Notes: a model not told the origin generated them from the letters alone. Positions 9,500-19,020 are shown, counted from the first letter of the stretch. The stretch is DNA of 64,000 nucleotides from Cyanobacterium sp. Dongsha4 (GCF_036345015.1 NZ_CP084098.1:1315326-1379325), one strand, 5' to 3'. A program made the numbers and translations.

Positions 9500-9814
9500 T
9501 TATTTTTTAGTTAATCCCCTATAAAAACACATTAATCCAGATCCAATAAAAATCGCATTAATAATCCAAATGATAATTTTTAACAAGGAAAGTATATTAT
9601 TAAGACTTGAGTTTAAATTTTCTTGAACTGTAAATATTCCTAAAAATATAGAAAAGAAATAGTTAATAGCTAAAGCAATAATTAAAAACAAAAACCCATA
9701 TAAAAAATATTGAGAAGGCTTATTTTCATTTTTTTTACCAAATGCGGCTTTAAATAAATCAAAAATAGCATCAAGAATAATATCTAAGGGGGAATCATCT
9801 TTTTTTTGCTTCAT
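9500..9814 (-). CDS. Small membrane protein, unknown function
   Basis: A 104-residue protein not recognised as a named family. A charged N-terminus with an amphipathic stretch (LDIILDAIFDLFKAAF) is followed by two strongly hydrophobic segments at about residues 38-60 and 76-98. Its stop codon lies 19 bases before the P450 start on the same strand, so the two are probably one transcript. This could make it a membrane partner or scaffold for the P450, but only position supports that. The RBS is not obvious. Confidence 0.65.
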   Translation of the reverse strand: MKQKKDDSPLDIILDAIFDLFKAAFGKKNENKPSQYFLYGFLFLIIALAINYFFSIFLGIFTVQENLNSSLNNILSLLKIIIWIINAIFIGSGLMCFYRGLTKK

Positions 9815-10005
9815 CGGAAAAAAACTCCCATTAAACCAAAAATGAATATTAATGTAGTTATTATATAAAAAAGAACGACTTTTCTGTACCCCTCTACAAT
9901 TTTAGGCTTAAAGTTGGTAAATTCTAATTTTTTGTATTTGAAGCTGTTTTGTAATTCGCAACAACAAAATTACTTCGAGTTGATTGAAAGTTCTAAAAAC
10001 ATTAA

Positions 10006-10026
10006 GGGTTGAATAATATTCAACCC
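10006..10026 (-). terminator. Perfect hairpin downstream of dnaK, possible terminator
   Basis: Perfect 10-bp stem GGGTTGAATA with a one-base centre, about 62 bases past the dnaK stop. On the minus strand it is followed by a T-rich stretch (TTAATGTTTTT). Hairpins of the same design, with the stem GGGTTGAA, occur at 55241-55261 and, imperfectly, at 31802-31823, so it may be a dispersed repeat used as a terminator. Confidence 0.5.
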
Positions 10027-10063
10027 CTACAAGTTTATATTAAGACATCTTAACTCTGAACCC

Positions 10064-10084
10064 CTAACTCCTAACTCCTAACTC
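10064..10084 (+). repeat. 7-bp tandem repeat array (CTAACTC x3)
   Basis: Three exact CTAACTC units between the dnaK hairpin and the dnaK stop codon. Confidence 0.85.
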
Positions 10085-10088
10085 TGGT

Positions 10089-11993
10089 TTATTTAGTTTC
10101 GGAAAATTCTGCATCGATAACGTCATCTCCGCCATCGTTGTTATCAGAATCGTTAGTGCCTCCAGTAGCATCAGCCCCGGGAGTAGCACCACCCGCTTGT
10201 TGATAAACATTACTACCGATGGTATAGAGAGTTTGTTGTAACTCAGGCATTACAGTTTTGATTTTCTCATCATCATCTTGACCTACTGCTTCTTTTAAGT
10301 CTTTGATTAAGCCTTCCGCTTTGGCTTTATCATCGGCAGAAACTTTATCCCCTAATTCATTGAGTTGTTTTTCTGCTTGATAGACTAAAGAATCAGCTTG
10401 GTTTTTACGCTCGATTTTCTCTCGTCTTTCTTTGTCCGCCGCCGCATTGGCTTCCGCTTCTTTAACCATGCGATCGACTTCTGTGTCAGGTAAGGTAGAA
10501 GCTCCTGTAATACTGATAGATTGTTCTTTACCAGTACCTTTGTCTTTTGCAGTTACGTTTAAAATACCGTTAGCATCAATGTCGAAGGTAACTTCAATTT
10601 GAGGAATGCCACGGGGTGCAGGAGGAATACCGTCTAAGCGGAAAGTTCCCAAACTCTTGTTATCTTTGGAAAATTCACGCTCACCTTGTAATACATGAAT
10701 CTCTACATTGGTTTGACCATCAACAGCAGTGGAGAAGGTTTCGGATTTTTTGGTGGGGATGGTGGTGTTTCTGGGGATAATTTTGGTCATCACACCGCCG
10801 AGGGTTTCCACCCCTAAAGATAAAGGAGTTACGTCTAATAAGAGAATATCTTTTACTTCCCCTGCTAATACGCCTCCTTGAATTGCCGCGCCAACTGCAA
10901 CCACTTCATCAGGGTTAACGGTTTGATTGGGTTCTTTTCCTAGAACTTTTTTAACAACTTCTTTAACGGCAGGAATACGGGTAGAACCACCAACTAACAC
11001 TACTTCATCAATATCGTTCGCACTTAGTTTCGCATCTTTAAGAGCTTGTTCTACAGGAATAGCACAGCGATCGATTAAATCAGAACATAACTCCTCGAAT
11101 TTAGCTCTAGTTAAGGTTAATTCTAAGTGTTTAGGTCCTTCTTGGGTAGCGGTGATAAAGGGTAAGTTAATATCAGCCTGAGAAACGCTAGAGAGTTCTA
11201 TTTTTGCTTTTTCCGCCGCTTCAGTTAAACGTTGTAAAGCCTGTTTGTCTTTGCGTAAATCAATGCCTTCTTTTCCTTTAAAGTCTTCGGCTAAGTAATC
11301 AACGATTTTTTTATCAAAGTCATCACCACCAAGGTGCGTATCACCAGAGGTTGCTAATACTTCAAATACTCCATCGCCAACTTCTAAAACAGATACGTCA
11401 AATGTACCACCACCTAAGTCGAATACTAAAATGGTTTCATTACTTTTCTTGTCTAAACCGTAAGCAAGAGATGCGGCGGTAGGTTCGTTGATGATACGTT
11501 TTACTTCGATACCTGCGATTTTACCTGCGTCTTTGGTAGCTTGACGTTGAGAGTCATTAAAGTAAGCAGGTACTGTAATAACAGCTTCTTTGACGGGTTC
11601 GCCTAAATATTTACTAGCGTCTTCTATGAGTTTGCGTAATACTTGGGCGGAGATTTCTTCGGGAGCGAATTGTTTACTCTGAGAGGGACAATCCAACTTC
11701 ACGTTTCCATTTACGTTTAATACTTTATAAGATACTTCGGTGGTTTCGTTGGTAACTTCGTCAAATCTTCTACCGATGAAACGTTTTACTGAGTAGAAGG
11801 TATTTTCAGGGTTCATTACCCCTTGACGTTTAGCAATTTGACCCACGAGGCGATCGCCATTTTTGGCATAGGCAACCACAGAGGGAGTGGTTCTAAAACC
11901 TTCAGCGTTAGCAATAACAACGGGCTTACCACCTTCCATTACTGCCACACAAGAGTTAGTCGTTCCTAAATCTATACCTACAACTTTTCCCAT
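10089..11993 (-). CDS. dnaK: Molecular chaperone DnaK (Hsp70)
   Basis: ATP-dependent chaperone that folds and remodels proteins together with DnaJ and GrpE. The ATPase domain starts [18 protein letters not shown] and contains the signatures [15 protein letters not shown] and [17 protein letters not shown]. The substrate-binding domain (about 390-500) and the helical lid follow, and the C-terminus is acidic and Gly/Asp-rich, ending [12 protein letters not shown], close to the EEVD-like tail of bacterial DnaK. At 634 residues it matches the DnaK2 type, the main stress-inducible paralogue in cyanobacteria. GGAG lies about 8 bases before ATG. No CIRCE element is visible upstream. No grpE or dnaJ is adjacent. 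Confidence 0.98.
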   Translation of the reverse strand: MGKVVGIDLGTTNSCVAVMEGGKPVVIANAEGFRTTPSVVAYAKNGDRLVGQIAKRQGVMNPENTFYSVKRFIGRRFDEVTNETTEVSYKVLNVNGNVKLDCPSQSKQFAPEEISAQVLRKLIEDASKYLGEPVKEAVITVPAYFNDSQRQATKDAGKIAGIEVKRIINEPTAASLAYGLDKKSNETILVFDLGGGTFDVSVLEVGDGVFEVLATSGDTHLGGDDFDKKIVDYLAEDFKGKEGIDLRKDKQALQRLTEAAEKAKIELSSVSQADINLPFITATQEGPKHLELTLTRAKFEELCSDLIDRCAIPVEQALKDAKLSANDIDEVVLVGGSTRIPAVKEVVKKVLGKEPNQTVNPDEVVAVGAAIQGGVLAGEVKDILLLDVTPLSLGVETLGGVMTKIIPRNTTIPTKKSETFSTAVDGQTNVEIHVLQGEREFSKDNKSLGTFRLDGIPPAPRGIPQIEVTFDIDANGILNVTAKDKGTGKEQSISITGASTLPDTEVDRMVKEAEANAAADKERREKIERKNQADSLVYQAEKQLNELGDKVSADDKAKAEGLIKDLKEAVGQDDDEKIKTVMPELQQTLYTIGSNVYQQAGGATPGADATGGTNDSDNNDGGDDVIDAEFSETK

Positions 11994-12277
11994 AAATAAT
12001 AACTCCGTTTTACTATAAGTTAATTTCTATCTATAAAAGCAAACAACTAAGATTGTGAATAAAAAATAGATAAATTTACTCAATTGCTTATTTCTTTCTC
12101 TATATTGAGGGAAAGTGGCTATTTTCAGGTAGTGTAGTTTTCCGTACCTATTTTCAGGGGTGTTAGCAAAGTCATGAGGTGAGGAGTAATGAATTAAGGA
12201 TTTAGGAGTCATGGGGATATATTTAGACAAAGTACTTAGCTTAATAACTCTCAGAAACCACCCAGTATTACTTGTTA

Positions 12278-12556
12278 TCAAAGATGCCGAATGGAAAGTC
12301 TTAAGCCTAAACTATGAAGAATTTTATCAATGGTTGCGAACTGAGGATTCCCCGATTCGGAAAGAGTTTTATATAAACTTTCCCTACCTAAATCTGTTTT
12401 TTCAGCAATAGAACTCATACCTCCATTCGCTTGAATTACTTCCCTTAATGCCATCAGAAAAGTAGGTAATCCCTCATTTAAACATAATTCTAAATAGCCG
12501 ATAACAAAATTTGGATTTTGTAAATCATTTTCAAATGTTTCTGAAATGTTTTTCAA
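12278..12556 (-). CDS. HTH antitoxin of a RelE/HigB-type module (addiction module antidote family)
   Basis: A 92-residue DNA-binding antitoxin. The helix-turn-helix core matches the addiction-module antidote family: LMALREVIQANGGMSSIAEKT, then LGRESLYKTLSESGNPQFATIDKIL. Such proteins neutralise a RelE/ParE-like toxin and repress their own operon. The start is a TTG codon (complement of 12554-12556) located inside the end of the toxin reading frame, so the genes overlap by about 26 bases as in intact toxin-antitoxin operons. The toxin itself is degraded (see 12531-12724). Overlapping plus-strand frames are shadows. No upstream ATG fits. Confidence 0.8.
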   Translation of the reverse strand: MKNISETFENDLQNPNFVIGYLELCLNEGLPTFLMALREVIQANGGMSSIAEKTDLGRESLYKTLSESGNPQFATIDKILHSLGLRLSIRHL

Positions 12557-12724
12557 TTTTATTTTTATATTCCTTCCAAAGATTAATCGATTTTTGTATG
12601 TCTTTACTTTGCGAATTTTTATCTCCCCCTAAGAGAAGAATAACAATCATATTTTGGTATCGACTAAAATAAATTCGTAATCCACGGTTTGTAATTTTTT
12701 AACAATAATTTCATTAATTGTCAT
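12531..12724 (-). pseudogene. Degraded RelE/HigB-type toxin gene
   Basis: Read on the minus strand, the frame ending at the TGA (complement of 12531-12533) gives NRGLRIYFSRYQNMIVILLL, then GGDKNSQSKDIQKSINLWKE, then YKNKIE, which is the C-terminal half of a RelE/ParE-family toxin. An ATG at the complement of 12722-12724 gives MTINEIIVKKLQT, a plausible toxin N-terminus, but in another frame and only about 12 codons away. The intact family has about 100 residues, so roughly 40-50 central codons are deleted and the join is frameshifted. The ribonuclease should be inactive. Reading the remnant is direct; the family call rests on remembered motifs. Confidence 0.7.
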
Positions 12725-12793
12725 ATATTGATTGTATCCCACAAGATACAAGTCGTGTAATGGATATTTTTTTCCCTTTGGTAATATATATAT

Positions 12794-14866
12794 ATGAAAA
12801 AAAACTTGCTTCGGGTTGAACGTTTATTAAAAGGGGTGGCAGATGCGACTAATTATCTGCTAACGATGGCGGATTATTCTGAGGGTATTAATGAGGCGTT
12901 GGCAACTCTGGGAGAAGCAACAGAAGTCGATCGCATCTATATTTTTTATATACATTCTCACCCTGATACTCAAAGTTCCGCTTGTAGTCAATTATGGGAG
13001 TGGGTAGCTGAAGGCATTGTTTCCCAAATGAATAACCCCGATTTATACAATTTTCCTTTTCAGGATATTCTTCCCCGTATATATGAAATACTCAGTCAGG
13101 GAGGTGCGATCGCAGGTAATGTGCGAGATTTTCCCGAAGAAGAAAAACAAATTCTTGAACCCCAAGGGATTATTTCTATCTTACTTGTACCGATTTTAAT
13201 TAAAGAAAATTTTTGGGGATTTGTTGGCTTTGACGACTGCCATCAAGAACAAAATTGGCAGGAAATAGAAATTGCGACTTTAAGGGCGATCGCAGGTAGT
13301 ATTGGAGGAATTATTGCCAGACATGAAGCCGAAGAACAATTACAACTTCTCAATCAGGATTTGGAAAGAAGAATTCATCATAGAACAAGAGAACTAATTG
13401 TTGCCAAAGAAGAAGCGGATAAAGCTAATCAGGCAAAAAGTGATTTTTTAGCAAACATGAGTCATGAATTGCGGACTCCTTTAAACGGCATTCTTGGTTA
13501 TGCACAAATCCTTAATCGTTCTCCCTTTATCCCAGAAAAAGAGCGTAATGGTGTTGATATTATCTACCAATGTGGTACTCATTTATTGACTTTAATCAAC
13601 GATATATTAGATTTAGCAAAAATTGAAGCCCAAAAATTTGAGTTAAATACCACAGTTATTCATCTTCCTTCTTTTCTTAAAGGAGTCGTTGATATTGTGC
13701 GAGTACGTTCAGACAAAAAAGGTCTTGATTTTATTTTCAATTATGATCCTTCTTTACCAGATGCGATCGTAGCTGATGAAAAACGTCTAAGACAAGTTTT
13801 AATTAATTTACTTAACAATGCCATTAAATTTACCGATGAAGGCGGAGTTACATTTAATGTATTAGTGAATAAAAAACTAGAACACATTGAAAACCCTAAA
13901 CAAGAAGAAAATAATCCCCTCATTCAAGATAAAAGACAAAAAAATACAGATTGTCAGATTAAATTTGAGATAGCAGACACAGGTATAGGTATTGCAGAGG
14001 AAGATTTAATACAAATATTTCAAGCCTTTGAACAAGTAGGTAAAGATAAAAATCGCTATGCAGAAGGTACAGGATTAGGATTGGCAATTACTCAAAAAAT
14101 CGTCCATTTGATGGATAGTAATATCAAGGTTAAAAGTAAACTAGGAGAAGGAAGTAGTTTTTCTTTCACTATTAATTGTCCTGTTTCTCAGAATTGGGGA
14201 CAAGATTTATTCATTCAAGATAAAGCTCAAATCATTGGTTATCAAGAAAATACTTTTACTATTTTAGTAGTTGATGATCGTTGGGAAAATCGTTCAGTTT
14301 TGGTTAATTTACTTGAACCCATTGGCTTTAATATCAGAGAAGCTATCAATGGAGAAGAAGCATTGAATATTATTAAAAACCATAGCATCGATTTAATGAT
14401 TACTGATATTGTTATGCCCGTGATGAATGGCTATGAGTTAATCAAAAAAATTAAACAAAATCCACAACTGCAAGAATTGAAAATAATTGTTTCCTCTGCC
14501 TCTGTATCTGATGCGGATAGACAAATGAGTCTCAATATTGGGGGAGATGATTTTTTACCTAAACCCGTAGATGCAGAAAAACTACTAGAATTATTAAGCA
14601 AACATTTAAAATTAACTTGGCAATATAGGTCTGTAAATCCTTCATCGGCTTCTACTGCCAAGGAAGTAATTATTCCCCCCGAAAAAGACTTGCAAACCCT
14701 GTTAACTCTTGCCCAAGATGGTTTACTTACAAAATTAGTAGAGATTGCAAAATCTATCAGTGAATCTGATTCTCGATATATACCCTTTACTAATAAAATT
14801 TTAACTTTAGCTAAAGCCTTTGAAATCGAGGAGATAGAATCTTTAATTCAAGGTTATCTTGCTTAA
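12794..14866 (+). CDS. Hybrid sensor histidine kinase (GAF-HisKA-HATPase-REC)
   Basis: Cytoplasmic two-component kinase with an attached receiver. Domains in order: GAF sensor (about residues 20-180), a short coiled coil, HisKA with phosphorylatable His224 in SHELRTPL, HATPase with N-box near 341, DTGIG at 395-399 and GTGLGL at 425-430, then a receiver with Asp538 in MITDIVMP. A C-terminal all-helical tail (about 635-690) is usual in cyanobacterial hybrid kinases. No membrane segments are present, so the signal is probably internal. The start follows an alternating AT tract with no clear Shine-Dalgarno. No cognate regulator gene is next to it, so the output is unknown. Confidence 0.92.
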   Translation: MKKNLLRVERLLKGVADATNYLLTMADYSEGINEALATLGEATEVDRIYIFYIHSHPDTQSSACSQLWEWVAEGIVSQMNNPDLYNFPFQDILPRIYEILSQGGAIAGNVRDFPEEEKQILEPQGIISILLVPILIKENFWGFVGFDDCHQEQNWQEIEIATLRAIAGSIGGIIARHEAEEQLQLLNQDLERRIHHRTRELIVAKEEADKANQAKSDFLANMSHELRTPLNGILGYAQILNRSPFIPEKERNGVDIIYQCGTHLLTLINDILDLAKIEAQKFELNTTVIHLPSFLKGVVDIVRVRSDKKGLDFIFNYDPSLPDAIVADEKRLRQVLINLLNNAIKFTDEGGVTFNVLVNKKLEHIENPKQEENNPLIQDKRQKNTDCQIKFEIADTGIGIAEEDLIQIFQAFEQVGKDKNRYAEGTGLGLAITQKIVHLMDSNIKVKSKLGEGSSFSFTINCPVSQNWGQDLFIQDKAQIIGYQENTFTILVVDDRWENRSVLVNLLEPIGFNIREAINGEEALNIIKNHSIDLMITDIVMPVMNGYELIKKIKQNPQLQELKIIVSSASVSDADRQMSLNIGGDDFLPKPVDAEKLLELLSKHLKLTWQYRSVNPSSASTAKEVIIPPEKDLQTLLTLAQDGLLTKLVEIAKSISESDSRYIPFTNKILTLAKAFEIEEIESLIQGYLA

Positions 14867-14904
14867 ATTGCTCTGCTAAACCTAATACCTAACACCTTCC
14901 TAAA

Positions 14905-14933
14905 CCCAATATTCTTATTGAATAACTGAGGTT
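14905..14933 (-). repeat. Dispersed intergenic box, copy 3
   Basis: Plus-strand text CCCAATATTCTTATTG followed by AATAACTGAGGTT, 12 bases from the GH57 stop codon. A more diverged copy of the box at 1563, 8109, 31841 and 55290. Confidence 0.5.
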
Positions 14934-14944
14934 AATTTAACTGT

Positions 14945-16393
14945 TTATTTACAAAACTCTTCCCCACGACGATATAATTCACGGGCATAATCAGTCCATG
15001 TACCCTGTCCCCAATAACGGAAACAACTGGTTTCTACTAACATGGTGTATAGTAACGCCTCTTGATAGTCGTGTCTTTGAGTTACGCTTGGATCTTCAGC
15101 AACAGCGCGATCGAATTTTTGATGGAACATTGCACTTAATTTATTCATGGGTTCTAAAACATTTTCATAGCCTTTAACCCAACTCAAATCATTAGTCCAT
15201 GACGCACCATCCATGTGGAATTGATGATCATTTTCTTGCAGATGTGCGATCGCATTTTTGACAGATTCAGGGGAAATATCATCGCCAATAGCATTCCAGA
15301 TTTTGTGTTGTCCAACGGGTTGACAGACGGGGAAATCTTCTTCTTTTACCCCTAAAGACTCTACTAATTCAATATATTCCGTGCCGTTTAAACCAACAAC
15401 GCCTTCGCCGCTATCTTTAATTTGATACCACACAGGATGATAACCTCCGGGAAACTCATTCATCATGACTCCACCGTTTTCACCGTCAGCAATCTGGGAA
15501 ACACAAGAAGGAACAGAAATATCACCAATATTTTGTTTGCCTCTACCCTTAGCTTCATAGAAAGGTTGCATTTGTGCTACTAACTTAGTGTCAGACCCTT
15601 GAGTTTTAATTAAAGCAATAATACTAACGCTTTCACCCCTAGAATTTTTCGCCACTAAGCGATTAGGTAAATATTTATCATCATGATATAAACCGCCTCC
15701 TTCTGGACGTTCTACAGAATGCTCCTGTACTAACAACCAACGATAACCACAATCTTTCAGGGCTTTAATATATTCATAAGCAGTGTCAGGATGATTCGGT
15801 AAGTGCATTTCTGGAGGAGAGAAACCCTTAACTCTTCTTAAAGCATCATCCCCGAAAATAGAAGCAAAATGATGTTGCCAAGCCAAAATTTGCAATTTAA
15901 GATCAGGAATAGGAGTAGAAGGTGCAACGGCGTGAGACCACATTGTCCCTAACCATTCTACATAACGATTATAGTGGGGATCACAAGTAATTTTTTTCAG
16001 GTTATCAATGATGTCATTACGATTCATTTGTTGAAACCCCCATAGCAAATTACCTGAGTAATCCAGCATAATTCTTGGACTGCAACCATTGCCCACTAAT
16101 TCAGGGATAAAATCCCCCATGCGACTATAGCACCAAGCAAAAGTACCAGCGTTGTGATTATCTCCTTCTCCTTGATGCTCAAACATATGTTGTAAGTTAC
16201 AAATCAGACTGCCATCATGACCTGCAGGAATAGTTGGTTGGTGCATATGTAAAGCACAGGCAAAAGCAGACTTAATTTGATGAGGATTGATATTGGAATG
16301 GGGTAAAAAAATAGGATCTTGATGATTGACTATAGATAATATCCTTGCTTCTGAACCGCAAATCGGTGGCATGAAAGTTGTTTGTGTAGGCAT
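14945..16393 (-). CDS. Glycoside hydrolase family 57 protein
   Basis: Predicted alpha-glucan-active enzyme (GH57 covers amylases, 4-alpha-glucanotransferases and branching enzymes) of 482 residues. The N-terminal family motif is ALHMHQPTIPAG, the usual HxHQP region. A further conserved stretch is VKGFSPPEMHLPNHPDTAYEY, with PPEM likely near the nucleophile region. No signal peptide is evident, so it should act in the cytoplasm, probably on glycogen; that is inference. AGGAG lies 8 bases before ATG. Single gene; its 3' end faces the histidine kinase gene. Confidence 0.85.
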   Translation of the reverse strand: MPTQTTFMPPICGSEARILSIVNHQDPIFLPHSNINPHQIKSAFACALHMHQPTIPAGHDGSLICNLQHMFEHQGEGDNHNAGTFAWCYSRMGDFIPELVGNGCSPRIMLDYSGNLLWGFQQMNRNDIIDNLKKITCDPHYNRYVEWLGTMWSHAVAPSTPIPDLKLQILAWQHHFASIFGDDALRRVKGFSPPEMHLPNHPDTAYEYIKALKDCGYRWLLVQEHSVERPEGGGLYHDDKYLPNRLVAKNSRGESVSIIALIKTQGSDTKLVAQMQPFYEAKGRGKQNIGDISVPSCVSQIADGENGGVMMNEFPGGYHPVWYQIKDSGEGVVGLNGTEYIELVESLGVKEEDFPVCQPVGQHKIWNAIGDDISPESVKNAIAHLQENDHQFHMDGASWTNDLSWVKGYENVLEPMNKLSAMFHQKFDRAVAEDPSVTQRHDYQEALLYTMLVETSCFRYWGQGTWTDYARELYRRGEEFCK

Positions 16394-16736
16394 TTTTTCT
16401 CCTAATATTTTCTCTGAAGATGTCTAGGTACTTTGAGCGATAATTCTTTATCTTAATTACAACTAAAGTGATTGATTTCACCTTGATTTTAACTCAATTA
16501 TTTCTGTTTATTTTTTCAAGTTTTGATAACTTTTTTGAATATTGTTAACTTTTTATTAAATTTTACAAAGATTTTCTAATTTATTCTTCTTGCCAAAGAG
16601 AAACCTAATCTTTTATAATTGCAAAGCAAGATTTAATTAATCATAATTTAGTTTCGTAATTTTTTCAAAAATAAAGACTAAAATTTAACTTTTTATTATC
16701 TTAATTAAACAAATTAAAAATAATCTAATTCAACGA
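16394..16736. other. AT-rich gap between divergent genes, no gene seen
   Basis: About 340 bases of very AT-rich DNA between the divergent GH57 and oxidase genes. It presumably holds both promoters, but no motif is clear enough to mark. No RNA gene or convincing small frame is visible. Confidence 0.6.
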
Positions 16737-16753
16737 ATGGAAATAACGGCAAA

Positions 16754-17347
16754 ATGGCGGGCAGCGTAGCTGTGCCTTCGGCATCGCATCTTCAAAAAGC
16801 ACTACATAAGAATCGCTCACAAGTTTTTAGTAAATATATACAACTAGCAACCATCACAAAAGAAGGTTATCCCACCAATAGAACCGTTGTGTTCCGAGGT
16901 TTCCTAGAAAATAGTAATATTATACAAATCATTACTGACACTAGAAGTGAAAAATATAGCCATTTACAAACTAATCCCATAGCGGAAATTTGTTGGTATT
17001 TTGCTAAAACTAGAGAGCAGTTTAGAATTAGAGGAAAGATAGATTTAGTAATAGAAAATAATGATAATTTGACTTGGCAAAAAGCCCGTCAACACACATG
17101 GAATAATTTAAGTAAAAATGGAAAAGAACAATTTTATTGGGATACCCCCGGAGAGGAAAAAATAGAGACAGAAAAAGAAGAACAAATCCCTATCATTGAT
17201 GAGAAAAACCCCCCCGAAAATTTTTGTTTATTGTTATTAAATCCTGACAAAGTTGATTACTTAGAATTGAGAGGTAATCCTCAAAATCGACATTTATATA
17301 CTTTACAAGACAATAATCAATGGTTATATACTGCGGTTAATCCTTAA
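16754..17347 (+). CDS. Pyridoxamine 5'-phosphate oxidase-like FMN-binding protein, N-terminus rearranged
   Basis: Member of the PNPOx-like split-barrel flavoprotein family (cyanobacterial Npun_F5749-type) of 197 residues. Recognisable segments are ALHKNRSQ, FSKYIQLATI, PTNRTVVFRGFL and ICWYFAKTREQFRIRG, and a C-terminal segment with VDYLELRG. The substrate is unknown. The start is odd. A separate frame opens at ATG 16737 and reads MEITAKWRAA before a TAG at 16767-16769; this looks like the original N-terminus (MEITAKWR). A small double-hairpin repeat at 16761-16787 breaks the frame. The present frame starts at ATG 16754 and its first dozen codons are repeat-derived. The core looks intact, so the gene may still work if ribosomes start at 16754. 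Confidence 0.8.
   Translation: MAGSVAVPSASHLQKALHKNRSQVFSKYIQLATITKEGYPTNRTVVFRGFLENSNIIQIITDTRSEKYSHLQTNPIAEICWYFAKTREQFRIRGKIDLVIENNDNLTWQKARQHTWNNLSKNGKEQFYWDTPGEEKIETEKEEQIPIIDEKNPPENFCLLLLNPDKVDYLELRGNPQNRHLYTLQDNNQWLYTAVNP
16761..16787 (+). repeat. Very small dispersed repeat: two tandem mini-hairpins inside the oxidase gene
   Basis: Hairpin 1 is CAGC-GTA-GCTG (16762-16772); hairpin 2 is TGCC-TTC-GGCA (16773-16783). The same layout and the same loops (GTA, TTC) but different stems are found at 61691-61717. It resembles the very small mobile repeats reported from cyanobacterial genomes. Confidence 0.75.
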
Positions 17348-17391
17348 GTTGAGGGAAAAAGAAGTATATGAGCGTAGTGAACTCTCCGAAC

Positions 17392-18078
17392 TCAAATTAT
17401 TGCCCTTTGATTTAGTATAAATTCAGCAATAGTTAAATCTATGGGGGTTGTAACTTTTAAGTTGGTTTCTTCTCCTGAGACTATGCGCACAGGAAAACCA
17501 CATTTTTCTAATAAAGCGGCATCATCAGTAACTTGCCATCCTAATTTTAAGCCGCGATCGTGACATTCTTTTAAGAGTTTAACATCAAAACCTTGGGGAG
17601 TTTGTGCCGCCCAAAGATTATCTCTGGTGGGAGTGTCAGTAATCAATAAATTTGAGTCAACTATTTTTATAGTATCTTTTACAGGGATAGCGGCAATTAA
17701 ACCCTGACATTGTTGTAAAACTTCAGCACAACGATTAAATAAATCTGGAGTTGCTAAACATCTAGCACCATCATGAATTAAGACTTTTTCCGCTTTTTCT
17801 GGCAACGCTTGTAAACCGTTATAGACAGATTCTTGACGAGTATCCCCTCCCTTTATAAGTTGAATTGGTTTACAGGGTTTAATTTTGCTAATAATTTCTT
17901 CAAATATTGGAAAATCATAGGGTTGCCCCATAATACCTATCCATTCGATACTTTCTGCTTTGTCGGCAGAAATTAAAGTCCATGCAAGTAAAGGTTTTCC
18001 TTTTAACTCTAACAATAGTTTATTACGAGAACTCCCCATTCTTTTTCCCATTCCCGCCGCCGGAATTAATAAATACAT
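17392..18078 (-). CDS. ispD: 2-C-methyl-D-erythritol 4-phosphate cytidylyltransferase
   Basis: Third enzyme of the MEP pathway to isoprenoids; it transfers CMP from CTP to 2-C-methyl-D-erythritol 4-phosphate in the cytoplasm. The nucleotide-binding loop AAGMGKRMGSSRNKLL is at residues 7-22. The family motif VLIHDGARCLATPDLF and the C-terminal TDDAALLEKCG are present. The length of 228 residues is standard. Single gene, convergent with the PNPOx-like gene. Cyanobacteria make carotenoids and the chlorophyll side chain through this pathway, so the gene is expected to be essential. Confidence 0.97.
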   Translation of the reverse strand: MYLLIPAAGMGKRMGSSRNKLLLELKGKPLLAWTLISADKAESIEWIGIMGQPYDFPIFEEIISKIKPCKPIQLIKGGDTRQESVYNGLQALPEKAEKVLIHDGARCLATPDLFNRCAEVLQQCQGLIAAIPVKDTIKIVDSNLLITDTPTRDNLWAAQTPQGFDVKLLKECHDRGLKLGWQVTDDAALLEKCGFPVRIVSGEETNLKVTTPIDLTIAEFILNQRAII

Positions 18079-18333
18079 TATTTTTATACTTTGTTTTTAT
18101 TGTCTATGGAACAATAGTATATTTTATGGGAATCTCAGATGATCAGTCGATAGATTTTTAAAACTTTGTGATCATTAATGGTTGACAATAAGTATTTTAA
18201 ATTCATGATTGATAACTAAAAGTTGACAAACCAAACCATATCATTTTATTTAGAATCGAAAAAACAAAAACAATTAAGGGAAGCCAAAAATCTGCCACCT
18301 GAAACCTCCCTCTTGCCCAACCACTGACCCTTA

Positions 18334-18813
18334 TTAAGGAAGTGTAGCCGCCCCAAAGGTTGCATTGAATTGACGACACCAAATGGCTACGGATTTATAA
18401 TTTTCTAAATTTATCTCAGAAGGAATTTTATAACGTTGTTTACCTTTAACTTTTTTGAGAGGTTCTAAAGTAACATAATCACCTTCTTTAATACTGTGTG
18501 TTGGTGCCTTGGTTGTACCGATTACATCTTTATTCTTGTGTAAAATGACGAAAAGATCGGGTCCTGAATCGGTTTTAAAATCTTCTCCAAATTCAATATA
18601 TTCGTTTTCTCCTTCTTTTACAACAGATACACTACCACTGGTGGGATGTTCTCCAGAAACAAACATTGGCATTTTCATCCCTATTAATTGCCCAGAAGTC
18701 TCAATTTGACCCGATAATGGTTGTGTTGGTTTAATCATGGCACAAACATCTGGCAACATCACCGCCACAATTGCAGGAACAACTGAAAAGACAATAATCG
18801 CAGTACGTTTCAT
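18334..18813 (-). CDS. DM13 domain-containing exported protein
   Basis: A 159-residue protein with an N-terminal hydrophobic signal segment (residues about 5-25, IIVFSVVPAIVAVMLPDVCA) followed by a DM13 domain (about 50-155). DM13 is a beta-sandwich domain proposed to take part in redox or extracellular electron-transfer reactions. The conserved region near the C-terminus is YKSVAIWCRQFNATFGAA, including the near-invariant cysteine. The location is likely periplasmic or membrane-anchored. Single gene; its partner is unknown. Confidence 0.85.
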   Translation of the reverse strand: MKRTAIIVFSVVPAIVAVMLPDVCAMIKPTQPLSGQIETSGQLIGMKMPMFVSGEHPTSGSVSVVKEGENEYIEFGEDFKTDSGPDLFVILHKNKDVIGTTKAPTHSIKEGDYVTLEPLKKVKGKQRYKIPSEINLENYKSVAIWCRQFNATFGAATLP

Positions 18814-19020
18814 TTTTCTTACTCCCTTATTATGAAATTCTGCTTTTTCTGATCAAGAATATTTTTCCCCATGTTAGTAGTAATCTCACGAAATTTAACT
18901 AACTACGAGAAAATAATCAATTTTAATGCCCCTAAACAGTCAATGAATAAAATTACTCAGATTGTTTCAATTTTATAGTGCCTAGATAAATAAGTAATCA
19001 AATGTAAACTTACATAGCTA

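Noticed and set aside
11994-12120. CIRCE element upstream of dnaK
   Set aside because: No TTAGCACTC inverted repeat is present.
12027-12281. An 84-residue minus-strand frame beginning at the antitoxin stop
   Set aside because: TTG start, no RBS, no recognisable motif; composition looks like non-coding DNA.
12211-12411. A 66-residue plus-strand frame over the antitoxin end
   Set aside because: Antisense to the antitoxin helix-turn-helix coding region; a shadow.
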